DNA from: Opitutaceae bacterium | GTDB lineage: Bacteria; Verrucomicrobiota; Verrucomicrobiia; Opitutales; Opitutaceae | Direction: 5' to 3' | DNA: 64,000 bases | NCBI GenBank assembly: GCA_018402455.1 | Contig: JAGYIG010000009.1 | Span: 1-64,000, forward strand | Notes under the pieces: model-generated | What the model was told of the DNA's origin: nothing | Databases searched by the model: none | The model's input: the letters and a program-made list of their open reading frames with translations, nothing else | Part shown: piece by piece, positions 9,276 to 17,627 of the stretch | Position numbering within the stretch: position 1 is the stretch's first letter | Layout of the letters: the number at the start of each line of letters is the position of its first letter | Translations under genes and position numbers: made by a program

Positions 9276-9764
9276 ATGAATCTTAAGCCTGAAACACTGG
9301 CCCGGATCGACGAGGTCATCACCCACTATCCGGAGAAGCGCAGCGGCACGTTGCCGTTGTTGCACCTCATTCAGGAGGACGTGGGCTACATCTCCGATGC
9401 CGCGGTGGAATGGATTGCCGAGAAACTCGAACTCGAGCCGATCAATGTCTACGAAGTGGTGACCTTCTACCCGATGTTCCGGCGCAAACCCATTGGTCGG
9501 CGGCACATCAAAGTGTGCCGCACGCTCTCCTGCGCCCTGGCGGGGGGCTACAAGACCTGCGCCAAGTTCGAATCCGAATTCAACACCCACCGCGGAGAGG
9601 TCTCTCCGGACGGCGAGGTCACGGTTGAGTTTGTGGAGTGTCTCGCCAGCTGCGGCACCGCCCCCGTCGTGCTGATCGACGAAACCCTGCACGAGAACGT
9701 TGACGAGGCGAAGGCCAAGGCGATCAGCGACCAAATCAAGGCCGAGGCCGCCAACCGAGGATAA
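9276..9764 (+). CDS. nuoE: NADH-quinone oxidoreductase subunit E
   Basis: This 162-residue thioredoxin-fold subunit binds the [2Fe-2S] cluster N1a next to NuoF. The four ligand cysteines are C81 and C86 (CRTLSC) and C122 and C126 (CLASC). The ATG at 9276 (MNLKPETLARID) was chosen rather than the TTG nine codons upstream because it gives the usual N-terminus. nuoF starts 6 bp after its stop, so the two are probably coupled. Confidence 0.95.
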   Translation: MNLKPETLARIDEVITHYPEKRSGTLPLLHLIQEDVGYISDAAVEWIAEKLELEPINVYEVVTFYPMFRRKPIGRRHIKVCRTLSCALAGGYKTCAKFESEFNTHRGEVSPDGEVTVEFVECLASCGTAPVVLIDETLHENVDEAKAKAISDQIKAEAANRG

Positions 9765-9769
9765 GCACC

Positions 9770-11119
9770 ATGCCTGCACCCGCTGAACGACGCATCATTT
9801 TTAAGCACATCGACGAGGAAGGTTACTCGAACGACCTTGCCTGTTACCAAAAACACGGCGGCTACCAGGTCCTGCAAAAAGCGCTGACCGCCCGACCGGA
9901 GGACATCCGGGAGGACGTGAAAAAATCGGGACTGCGGGGTCGCGGCGGGGCCGGATTTTCCTGCGGACTCAAGTGGTCGTTTGTCGATCGCAAGAGTGGC
10001 AAGCCGATCTACCTCGTGGTCAACGCCGACGAGTCCGAGCCGGGCACTTTCAAGGACCGTTACATCATCCATCAGGACCCGCACCAGCTCATCGAGGGCA
10101 CCATGATCTCCTGTTTCGCCAACGACGTGAAGCAGGCCTACATCTACATCCGCGGGGAGTTTCCCGAAGGCGCGCGCATCCTCGAACGGGCGATTCAAGA
10201 GGCCCGGGATGCGGGCTTTGTCGGGCGGAACATCTGCGGCACCGATTACTCCTGCGACATCTTCGTGCACCGGGGAGCCGGCGCCTACATCTGCGGCGAA
10301 GAAACCGGCCTCATTGAATCGCTGGAGGGCAAGCGCGCCAATCCACGGATCAAGCCCCCCTACTTCCCGGCCGTGCTGGGCCTCTACCAGTGCCCCACCA
10401 TCGTGAACAACGTGGAGACCCTTTGTCACGTGAAGCACATCCTGGACATGGGACCGGATGAATACCTCAAGATCGGCACGCCCAACAACACCGGCACCCG
10501 CATCTTCTGTGTCTCGGGACACGTCAAAAAACCCGGTTACTACGAATACGCCTGCGGTGAAATCACCATGGGCCAGCTCCTCTACGATGTGTGCGGCGGC
10601 CCCCGCGAAGGGCGCGAATTCAAGGCCGTCATCCCGGGAGGCTCCTCCGCCAAGATCCTCCGGTTCGGCGAGACCTTCACGCTGAAAAACCAAGACGGCT
10701 CTGAGCGCGTCCTCAAGGTCGAGGACATCCCCCTCGATTTCGACACCCTCGCCGCCTGCGGCACGATGGGCGGGTCCGGGGGGGTTATCGTGATGGATGA
10801 TTCCGTCAACATGGTCGAGGCCCTCGCCAACATTAACGCATTTTACGCCCACGAAAGCTGCGGCCAGTGCACGCCCTGCCGGGAGGGATCGCTGTGGATG
10901 AAAAAGATCTCCTCCCGCATGGTTCATGGTGAAGCCCGGGAGGAGGATGGCGAACTCATCAAGAGCGTTGCCGACCAGATCGCCGGTCGCACCATCTGCG
11001 CCTTTGGTGAGGCCTGCTCTTGGCCGACCCAGAGTTTCGTGCTGAAGTTCGGCGACGAATTCAAAGCCTACAACGAAGACAAAAAAACCAAATCCGCCGA
11101 CCGCCTCGAGTTGGTTTAA
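9770..11119 (+). CDS. nuoF: NADH-quinone oxidoreductase subunit F (NADH-binding)
   Basis: This 449-residue subunit binds NADH, FMN and a [4Fe-4S] cluster and is the entry point for electrons. It contains the glycine-rich nucleotide motif GRGGAGFSCGLKW, the NADEsEPGTFKDR segment for FMN binding, and cluster ligands C364, C367 and C370 (ESCGQCTPCREG) with C410 in TICAFG. Length is normal. It forms the NADH dehydrogenase module with nuoE and nuoG. Confidence 0.97.
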   Translation: MPAPAERRIIFKHIDEEGYSNDLACYQKHGGYQVLQKALTARPEDIREDVKKSGLRGRGGAGFSCGLKWSFVDRKSGKPIYLVVNADESEPGTFKDRYIIHQDPHQLIEGTMISCFANDVKQAYIYIRGEFPEGARILERAIQEARDAGFVGRNICGTDYSCDIFVHRGAGAYICGEETGLIESLEGKRANPRIKPPYFPAVLGLYQCPTIVNNVETLCHVKHILDMGPDEYLKIGTPNNTGTRIFCVSGHVKKPGYYEYACGEITMGQLLYDVCGGPREGREFKAVIPGGSSAKILRFGETFTLKNQDGSERVLKVEDIPLDFDTLAACGTMGGSGGVIVMDDSVNMVEALANINAFYAHESCGQCTPCREGSLWMKKISSRMVHGEAREEDGELIKSVADQIAGRTICAFGEACSWPTQSFVLKFGDEFKAYNEDKKTKSADRLELV

Positions 11120-11253
11120 GGCCCCGTTTTCGAAGCGCAAAAAACCAAGGATCCCAAGTTCACGCCAAGCCCCATTTATTGAAATAATAAACCATGACTT
11201 TGCGTCGACTCCGCGCCCTTGGCGGCTTCGCGCTTCTTCCCTAAATTTTCGCA
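11120..11253. repeat. Period-7 inverted element between nuoF and nuoG
   Basis: The left arm (about 11130-11169) and right arm (about 11198-11242) are imperfect reverse complements built from words such as CTTGGCG and TTCGCGC, with a weak 7-bp periodicity in the right arm. The 134-bp size and arm placement match the other three gap elements in this operon, although the words differ. Confidence 0.5.
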
Positions 11254-12933
11254 ATGATTCAGCCCGCCCAACCCGAACTCGTCACCGTCTTCATCGACGG
11301 CCAGGAGATCGCTGTGCCCAAGGGCACGAACGTCATCGAGGCCGCCCGCATGGTCGGCACCGACGTGCCCCACTACTGTTACCACCCGAAGCTCTCGATC
11401 GCCGGCAATTGCCGCATGTGTCTGATCGAGTTGGGCATGCCCATGACCGACCGGGCGACGCGTGAGCCCATCATGGACGAGGCCACCGGCAAGCAGAAGA
11501 TCAATTGGATCCCCCGGCCGCAAATTGGGTGCGGCACCACGGTGGCCCCGGGCATGCACGTCAAAACGCAGTCCCCGATGGTCAAGGAGTGTCGCGAGGG
11601 GGTGATGGAGTTCTTGCTCATCAACCACCCGCTGGACTGTCCCATTTGTGACCAAGCGGGGGAGTGCAAGCTGCAGGAACAGGCCACGGGTTACGGGCGC
11701 GGCTATTCCCGCTTCATCGAACAAAAAAACGTGAAGCCCAAACGCACCCGGCTGGGTCCGCGGGTCACGCTGGACGATGAACGGTGTGTGCTCTGCTCGC
11801 GTTGCATCCGTTTCACTCAGGAAGTCGCCAAGGATGACGTGCTCGGTTTCGTCGATCGCGGCAGCTATTCGACCCTCACCTGCTACCCCGGTAAGGAACT
11901 GGAAAACAATTATTCGCTCAACACCGTGGACATCTGTCCGGTGGGGGCGCTCACCTCAACCGACTTCCGGTTCAAGATGCGGGTGTGGTTTCTCAAGCAG
12001 ACCAACAGCATCTGCCCGGAGTCCTCGGTCGGGGTGAACACCGTCGTGTGGTCCCGGGAAGGCGTCATTTATCGGATCACCCCGCGCCGCAACGACGAGG
12101 TCAACGACACCTGGATGCCCGACAGTGGCCGCGTCCTCTACAAAGAGGTGCAGGCGGAGAACCGCCTTCAGCCCACCGGTGACCCCGCCAGTGACCTCCT
12201 CGCCACCGCCACCCGCCTCCTGCAGGGCGGCGCCGTGGCCGTGGTCGGGTCGGGCCGCAGCTCACTCGAAGAACAATTTTTGACCGCGAAACTTGCCCGG
12301 CAGCTCCACGCCGCGACCTTCGTCGTGGGTCGAACCGGAGCCGGAGACGGGATCCTCATTTCCGCCGACCGCAATCCCAACACCCGCGGTGCGCTCGTCA
12401 CCGGTCTGATTTCCGAGGTGCCGGGCGACCTGGCGGCGCTCGGGCGCGAGATCGATGCCGGCAAGGTGAAGACCGTGGTATCCGTAGGCGAGGATTTGAG
12501 CGCCGCGGGACTGACCGCCGAACAGCTGGCCAAGGTGGCCATCGTTTACCTCGGCAGCCATGCCAATGCGACCAGCGCCGCGGCCCAGGTCGTCTTCCCC
12601 ACGCTGACCGTATTCGAAAAAAGCGGCAGCTTCATCAACCAGCAGTTTCGCCTGCAGAAATTCGCCTCGGCCGTCCCGGGACTCACAGGGGCCACCGATG
12701 ATCGCGTGGTGCTGGACCAACTGGTGACCGCGGTCGGGGGCGAGTCCGCCGGCAGTGATCTGGTCTCGGTCTGGCGGGAACTCGCCGCCGGCATCCCCGG
12801 GTTGGCTGATCTGACTTACGCCAAGATTCCGGATACCGGACTGCTCTTGGCGGATGACACGTGGAGCCAATTGACCTTCCCGGAGGGGGAGAGCCTGCAC
12901 CACCAACCCGCTGCGGCGGAGACCACGGCCTGA
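11254..12933 (+). CDS. nuoG: NADH-quinone oxidoreductase subunit G, short form
   Basis: This 559-residue subunit carries the chain of iron-sulfur clusters in the NADH module. Visible ligands include the N-terminal [2Fe-2S] ferredoxin-like set (HYCYHPKLSIAGNCRMC), the HPLDCPICDQAGECKLQ segment with His/Cys ligands, and ERCVLCSRCIRF followed by DICPVGAL. The C-terminal half is a reduced molybdopterin-oxidoreductase-like region. It is clearly shorter than the roughly 780-900 residue versions from Thermus and Escherichia, but the reading frame is intact and the motifs are complete, so this appears to be a compact lineage form and not a truncation. Confidence 0.93.
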   Translation: MIQPAQPELVTVFIDGQEIAVPKGTNVIEAARMVGTDVPHYCYHPKLSIAGNCRMCLIELGMPMTDRATREPIMDEATGKQKINWIPRPQIGCGTTVAPGMHVKTQSPMVKECREGVMEFLLINHPLDCPICDQAGECKLQEQATGYGRGYSRFIEQKNVKPKRTRLGPRVTLDDERCVLCSRCIRFTQEVAKDDVLGFVDRGSYSTLTCYPGKELENNYSLNTVDICPVGALTSTDFRFKMRVWFLKQTNSICPESSVGVNTVVWSREGVIYRITPRRNDEVNDTWMPDSGRVLYKEVQAENRLQPTGDPASDLLATATRLLQGGAVAVVGSGRSSLEEQFLTAKLARQLHAATFVVGRTGAGDGILISADRNPNTRGALVTGLISEVPGDLAALGREIDAGKVKTVVSVGEDLSAAGLTAEQLAKVAIVYLGSHANATSAAAQVVFPTLTVFEKSGSFINQQFRLQKFASAVPGLTGATDDRVVLDQLVTAVGGESAGSDLVSVWRELAAGIPGLADLTYAKIPDTGLLLADDTWSQLTFPEGESLHHQPAAAETTA

Positions 12934-12944
12934 TTGCTTGAGCC

Positions 12945-14087
12945 ATGATTGAACTCTACCTCAGTCTTCCCATCTGGGTTCAGGCCTCCCTCAAGGGGCT
13001 GATTGCCATCGGCTTGATCATTCCCATCGCGGGCGCCTGCTCCCTGGCAGAGCGCAAGATCTCGGCATGGATCCAAGGCCGCCCGGGACCCAATCGGGCG
13101 CGGGCCTGGGGCCTCGGTTACATCCCCATTCTCGGACCGATCCTGCAGCGACTCGGCGTGTTTCACCTGATGGCTGACGGCGCCAAATTTGTCTTCAAGG
13201 AAGACGTGGTGCCGGGGCACGTGAACAAGTTTTACTATTACCTCGCACCGTTGGTCGCGCTGGTGCCCTCGCTCTGCACGATCGTGGTGGTGCCTTTTGG
13301 GGCCTACTTTGATGCGGCGACCGAGACGCTCAAACCGCTGATCCTCGCCGATGTGGATGTCGGTATTCTGGCGGTTTTTGCCATCGGCTCCCTCAGTGTC
13401 TATTCGCTCATTTTGGCGGGGTGGGCTTCCAATTCGAAGTATCCGTTCCTCGGCGGGGTGCGGGCCTCGGCCCAGCTCATCTCCTACGAACTTTCGATGA
13501 CCCTTTCGGTCATCCCCGTGTTTTTGTGGGTCAATGCCCCCGGGCCGGAAGCCACCCTCAGTCTTTTCGCGGTGGTGGAAAGCCAGAGCCAGCCGGGGTT
13601 CTGGGGCGGCATGTGGTTTGTTTTCCTGATGCCGCTGTGTGCGTTCGTCTTCCTCGTCTCCCTGTTTGCGGAGACCAACCGCCAGCCCTTCGACATGCCG
13701 GAATCGGAAGCCGACCTCGTGGGCGGGTTTCACACCGAGTATGGCGAGTTCAAGTGGTCCATCTTTTTTGTCGCCGAATACGCGCACATGACCATCGGGT
13801 CCGGAGTGTTTGTCCTGTTGTTCCTGGGCGGGTGGAATCCCCTGCCGTGGGTGCCGCTGGAGCCCTTGATCGCCGGGCTGCCCGTGTGGTTGGGCGGTTT
13901 GATCGGGGCGAGTGTGTTCCTCGGGAAAACCTTCTTCTTCATCTTCCTCTTCATGTGGGTGCGCTGGACCCTGCCCCGCTTCCGCTACGACCAAGTGATG
14001 AAACTCGGCTGGCAAAAGCTGCTGCCGATCGCCATCGCCAACGTCATCTTCTACGCCCTCGCCATCGCGCTCATTGAGCGTGCCTGA
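12945..14087 (+). CDS. nuoH: NADH-quinone oxidoreductase subunit H
   Basis: This 380-residue membrane subunit joins the hydrophilic arm to the membrane arm and lines the quinone channel. It has about eight to nine hydrophobic segments and the signatures AERKISAWIQGRPGPNRA near the N-terminus and ETNRQPFDMPESEADLVGGFHTEY in the middle, whose acidic residues are linked to proton and quinone coupling. It starts 11 bp after nuoG. Confidence 0.96.
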   Translation: MIELYLSLPIWVQASLKGLIAIGLIIPIAGACSLAERKISAWIQGRPGPNRARAWGLGYIPILGPILQRLGVFHLMADGAKFVFKEDVVPGHVNKFYYYLAPLVALVPSLCTIVVVPFGAYFDAATETLKPLILADVDVGILAVFAIGSLSVYSLILAGWASNSKYPFLGGVRASAQLISYELSMTLSVIPVFLWVNAPGPEATLSLFAVVESQSQPGFWGGMWFVFLMPLCAFVFLVSLFAETNRQPFDMPESEADLVGGFHTEYGEFKWSIFFVAEYAHMTIGSGVFVLLFLGGWNPLPWVPLEPLIAGLPVWLGGLIGASVFLGKTFFFIFLFMWVRWTLPRFRYDQVMKLGWQKLLPIAIANVIFYALAIALIERA

Positions 14088-14205
14088 CCCCGGGGCCAAC
14101 TCAGAAATATGAATGCAGAATTAAGAAACCCAGATTTCGAGACGGCGGAGTTCGTGATCCGTTCATTTCTGCATGCTGCATGCTGCGTTCATCCCTCGTA
14201 ATACC
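14088..14205. repeat. Period-7 inverted element between nuoH and nuoI
   Basis: The right arm (about 14163-14195) contains heptamers CTGCATG, CTGCATG, CTGCGTT. The left arm (about 14107-14127) is an imperfect reverse complement (GAATGCAGAATTAAG). The element fills a 118-bp gap and has the same inverted layout as the other gap elements in the operon. Confidence 0.6.
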
Positions 14206-14748
14206 ATGTCTTTCAAAACCGTAGAACGCAAACCCCTGTCCTTCGCTGAGCGCACTTATGTGCCGCAGATTCTGGGCGGTCTGAAGACCACCTTCAAAAA
14301 GATGGTGAAGCCCAACGAGACGCTCGAGTATCCGGAGGCCCGGCCCACCATCCCGCCGGGGTATCGGGGGGTGCCGACGTTGGTGAAAGATCCCAACGGC
14401 CGCGAAAAGTGTGTCTCGTGCCAGCTCTGTGAGTTTGTCTGCCCGCCCAAGGCGATTCGCATCAAGCCGGGCGAGATCCCGGCCGACGACCCCACCGCCC
14501 ATGTGGAGAAGGCGCCGCAGGAATTCGACATCGACATGCTCCGCTGCATCTACTGCGGCCTGTGCCAGGAGGTTTGCCCGGAGGAAGCGATCTGGTTGCA
14601 AAACGTCTTTTCCCTGTCGGGCTACACCCGTGAAGAGATGGTCAATAACAAGGCCAAGCTCTATGAACTGGGCGGCACGCTGCCGGACGATCACTACAAA
14701 TGGGACAAAAAGAAAGCCGCCGAAGAGGCGGGCAATGGCGGTCACTGA
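14206..14748 (+). CDS. nuoI: NADH-quinone oxidoreductase subunit I
   Basis: This 180-residue ferredoxin-like subunit holds two [4Fe-4S] clusters (N6a and N6b). The two ligand sets are C69, C72, C75, C79 (CVSCQLCEFVC) and C114, C117, C120, C124 (CIYCGLCQEVC). The ATG at 14206 (MSFKTVERK) was chosen over an in-frame ATG 33 bases upstream, which lies inside the repeat element. Length is normal for the family. Confidence 0.95.
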   Translation: MSFKTVERKPLSFAERTYVPQILGGLKTTFKKMVKPNETLEYPEARPTIPPGYRGVPTLVKDPNGREKCVSCQLCEFVCPPKAIRIKPGEIPADDPTAHVEKAPQEFDIDMLRCIYCGLCQEVCPEEAIWLQNVFSLSGYTREEMVNNKAKLYELGGTLPDDHYKWDKKKAAEEAGNGGH

Positions 14749-14884
14749 TGAGTGAATGTAGCGAGCATCCCCCACCAATCTTCAATGAGCCTTTCCTACC
14801 AATCATTGCCAACCAGTAGCCGAGTCCAGCCTCAGGTAGTTCCCACTCGCTACCCGCTACTCGCTACTGACTACTGATCCAGCC
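14749..14884. repeat. Period-7 inverted element between nuoI and nuoJ
   Basis: This is the clearest member of the set. The right arm (about 14849-14879) is a run of heptamers ACTCGCT, ACCCGCT, ACTCGCT, ACTGACT, ACTGATC, and the left arm (about 14755-14770) contains GTAGCGAGCATC, the approximate reverse complement. The arms sit just after the nuoI stop and immediately before the nuoJ start. Confidence 0.7.
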
Positions 14885-15403
14885 ATGGCAGATATCCTTT
14901 TCCATCTCTTTGCGTTTCTGACGATCGGCAGTTCGGTGGCCGTGGTCTATAATCACAACGCGGTGAATTCGGCCCTGGCCTTTCTGGTCGGGCTGATCGG
15001 CGTTTCGGGTCTCTTCGTGCTGCTCGACTCCTTCCTGTTGGCGGTGCTGATGGTGCTGGTTTACGCCGGAGCGGTGGTCGCCCTCTTCCTCTTTATCATC
15101 ATGCTCCTCGATATGCAGGGCGGCGAACGGAAGCCGTTTTCCAAAGCGACTGCGGTGGCTGCCTTGATCGGTGCGGCGCTGCTGACGGTTTGCACCATGA
15201 CGCTCATCCGTAAATTTGGCGGACTCGAAACGGCCGAGATGGGCTCGATTCTGCCGGTCGGGGCCAACCTCAAGCACTACGCCGACCTGCTGTTCACCAC
15301 CTACCTGCTGCCGGTGCAGGTGGTCGGATTCCTTCTGCTGATCGCCATGCTGGGAGTGATCGTATTGAGCAAAAAATTCGCCGGTTTGGAGGACGTGAAA
15401 TGA
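14885..15403 (+). CDS. nuoJ: NADH-quinone oxidoreductase subunit J
   Basis: This 172-residue protein has five predicted transmembrane helices and the family signature [20 protein letters not shown] at about residues 57-76. NuoJ is a small membrane-arm subunit close to NuoH, NuoA and NuoK. Its stop codon overlaps the nuoK start (ATGA), indicating coupled translation. Confidence 0.93.
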   Translation: MADILFHLFAFLTIGSSVAVVYNHNAVNSALAFLVGLIGVSGLFVLLDSFLLAVLMVLVYAGAVVALFLFIIMLLDMQGGERKPFSKATAVAALIGAALLTVCTMTLIRKFGGLETAEMGSILPVGANLKHYADLLFTTYLLPVQVVGFLLLIAMLGVIVLSKKFAGLEDVK

Positions 15404-15708
15404 TGGGCGTCGGTCTCACTGAATACCTCACCGTGGCCGCGGTCGTTTTCGCGATCGGGTTTGTCGGGGTGTTGGTTCGCAAGAACACCCTGGTGATCTA
15501 CATGTGCCTCGAGCTCATGTTGGTGGCTTCGACCATCGCCTTCGTCGCCTTCTCGCGCTTCAACGGCACGATGGAGGGCAACGTCTTTGTCTTCTTTATC
15601 CTTACGGTCGCCGCTGCGGAAGTGGCCGTGGGACTGGCCATTATCGTGGCCCTCTTCCGCCGTCGCCAGACGGTGCAGGTCGAGGAGCTTAACGCGCTCA
15701 AAAACTGA
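15400..15708 (+). CDS. nuoK: NADH-quinone oxidoreductase subunit K
   Basis: This 102-residue protein has three transmembrane helices, with the conserved membrane glutamate in the segment [15 protein letters not shown] and a second in [12 protein letters not shown]. It contributes to a proton channel of the membrane arm. The ATG at 15400 overlaps the nuoJ stop; a second in-frame ATG follows at once. nuoL starts 5 bp downstream. Confidence 0.95.
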   Translation: MMGVGLTEYLTVAAVVFAIGFVGVLVRKNTLVIYMCLELMLVASTIAFVAFSRFNGTMEGNVFVFFILTVAAAEVAVGLAIIVALFRRRQTVQVEELNALKN

Positions 15709-15713
15709 ACGCC

Positions 15714-17627
15714 ATGGAGTCCACTCAACTCGCCCTTTTTGCCCTCCTCATGCCGTTGCTTAGCGCGACGGTGATTGCGTTGTTCCTGCGCCGCGCTGGT
15801 GCCCTGGCCTCCTACCTGTCCACCGCCACGGCCGCCGTGGTGATGGTGGCGGCGCTGATGCTCGCTTACGGCGGACACCGCTTCGATGCCTCGGCCGATT
15901 GGCTCACCTTGGGGGATTTCACGCTCACCTTGGGGATCAAGTTCGATGACCTCGCGGCCCTGATGCTCTCCATCGTCGCCGTGATCGGCTTCTGCGTGCA
16001 CCTGTTCTCGCTGGGATACATGCACGACGATGGCTACCGGGCCCGGTTCTTCGGCGGCCTGTCGATTTTCATGTTCTCCATGATCGGCATCGTTCTCGCG
16101 GACAATCTGTTCATGATGTTCATTTTCTGGGAGCTGGTGGGGTTCAGCTCCTATTTGCTGATCAACCACTACTGCCTCAAACAATCGGCGGCGGATGCCT
16201 CCAAAAAGGCGTTCATCGTCAATCGGGTGGGGGACTTTGGCTTTCTGATCGGCATCCTGATGTGCTACGCCGCCTACGGGACGGTTAATTTAAACGAGCT
16301 GCCCGATATCATTGCCGGGGGGGCAATGATGTCCGCCGCGATCCCGCTGCTGCTTTTCTGCGGGGCGGTGGGCAAGTCGGCGCAGATGCCCCTGCACGTG
16401 TGGCTGCCCGACGCCATGGAAGGTCCGACCCCGGTCTCGGCCCTGATTCACGCGGCGACGATGGTGGCGGCCGGCATTTACATGCTGTGTCGGATCGAGG
16501 TCCTGATGGTCGCGGATGCGCTGAACGTCATCATGTGGGTGGGCACGGTCACCGCCCTTTACGCCGCACTCTGTGCCGTGGTCCAAAGTGACATCAAAAA
16601 GGTCCTGGCATATTCGACGCTTTCCCAACTCGGCTACATGGTCGCGGCCTTTGGCCTCGGATCGTATCAGGCGACCGTGCCGGTCGAAATCGGTCATGGC
16701 GACGGCACGATGCAAGCCGGCGAGATTTGGATCATGGTCGGCGGGGTGGGGGCCGCGATGTTCCACCTGACCACCCACGCCTTTTTCAAGGCCCTGCTGT
16801 TTCTGGGTTCGGGTTCGGTGATTCATGGCTGCCATCAGGAGCAGAATATTTTTAAGATGGGGGGGCTGGCCAAAAAGATGCCGATCACCTTCGCGACGAT
16901 GACCATCGGCGTGTTGGCCATTGCCGGATTGCCGTTCCTGTCCGGGTTCTATTCCAAAGATGCGATTTTGCATCTGGCCCAACAGCAGAACCCGACGGTC
17001 TTTGGCCTCCTGATCTTCACCGCGGTGCTGACCTCCTTTTACATGATCCGCCTCTGGCGGATCACCTTCTTCGGAGCTGCCCGCAGCGACGGGGCCGAGC
17101 AAGCGCATGAAAGTGGCTTCACCATGACCCTGCCGCTGATCGCGCTGGCCGTGCTGTCCATCGTCGGCGGATACACGGGCGCCCACGGTGAGGGCCTGAT
17201 CTACGGCACCGCCTTCACGCAGGTGTGGGAGCAAATACCGCACCCGGAGGGCATCGGCGTCTTTATCAAGAGCCTCGTCATCCTGGCGGTGGGGGCGGGT
17301 TTGGCGTTTGCGCTGTATAAACCCGGCGCCTCGGACGGGCTGGCCACCAAGGTGCCGGCGGCCTTCATGGGGCTTACCCTCCTGAAAGAGTCGTTCGACA
17401 AGGGCTATGATTATTACGTGGCCAAAGTGCAGGATCGATTCGCCATGGTGTTGAACTTCCTCGAGCAGATTTTGTTGGCCGGACTCATCATTCGAGGACT
17501 GGCCGGGGTGGTGGGCCTGTTTGGGCTGGGGGCCCGGGCGCTGCACACCGGTAGTCTCCACACCTACGTGTATTGGTTCCTCCTCGGAGTGGTATTACTC
17601 TGGGGCTTTGCGGGAGGGTTGTTCTAA
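15714..17627 (+). CDS. nuoL: NADH-quinone oxidoreductase subunit L
   Basis: This 637-residue antiporter-like subunit is the distal proton-pumping module of complex I. It has about 15-16 hydrophobic segments, the conserved FWELVGFSSYLLI segment with its key glutamate, the KSAQMPLHVWLPDAMEGPTPVSALIHAATMV core, and a long C-terminal amphipathic region. The stop codon shares one base with the nuoM start (TAATG at 17625-17629). Confidence 0.96.
   Translation: MESTQLALFALLMPLLSATVIALFLRRAGALASYLSTATAAVVMVAALMLAYGGHRFDASADWLTLGDFTLTLGIKFDDLAALMLSIVAVIGFCVHLFSLGYMHDDGYRARFFGGLSIFMFSMIGIVLADNLFMMFIFWELVGFSSYLLINHYCLKQSAADASKKAFIVNRVGDFGFLIGILMCYAAYGTVNLNELPDIIAGGAMMSAAIPLLLFCGAVGKSAQMPLHVWLPDAMEGPTPVSALIHAATMVAAGIYMLCRIEVLMVADALNVIMWVGTVTALYAALCAVVQSDIKKVLAYSTLSQLGYMVAAFGLGSYQATVPVEIGHGDGTMQAGEIWIMVGGVGAAMFHLTTHAFFKALLFLGSGSVIHGCHQEQNIFKMGGLAKKMPITFATMTIGVLAIAGLPFLSGFYSKDAILHLAQQQNPTVFGLLIFTAVLTSFYMIRLWRITFFGAARSDGAEQAHESGFTMTLPLIALAVLSIVGGYTGAHGEGLIYGTAFTQVWEQIPHPEGIGVFIKSLVILAVGAGLAFALYKPGASDGLATKVPAAFMGLTLLKESFDKGYDYYVAKVQDRFAMVLNFLEQILLAGLIIRGLAGVVGLFGLGARALHTGSLHTYVYWFLLGVVLLWGFAGGLF

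Noticed and set aside
9548-11254. 568-codon reverse frame opposite nuoF
   Set aside because: nuoF on the other strand has complete FMN and cluster motifs; the reverse frame arises from high GC codon bias.
12816-14099. 427-codon reverse frame opposite nuoH
   Set aside because: It is antisense to an unmistakable NuoH and encodes a low-complexity charged sequence.
16290-17561. 423-codon reverse frame opposite nuoL
   Set aside because: It is antisense to NuoL, with a His/Gln/Arg-rich product typical of shadow frames.
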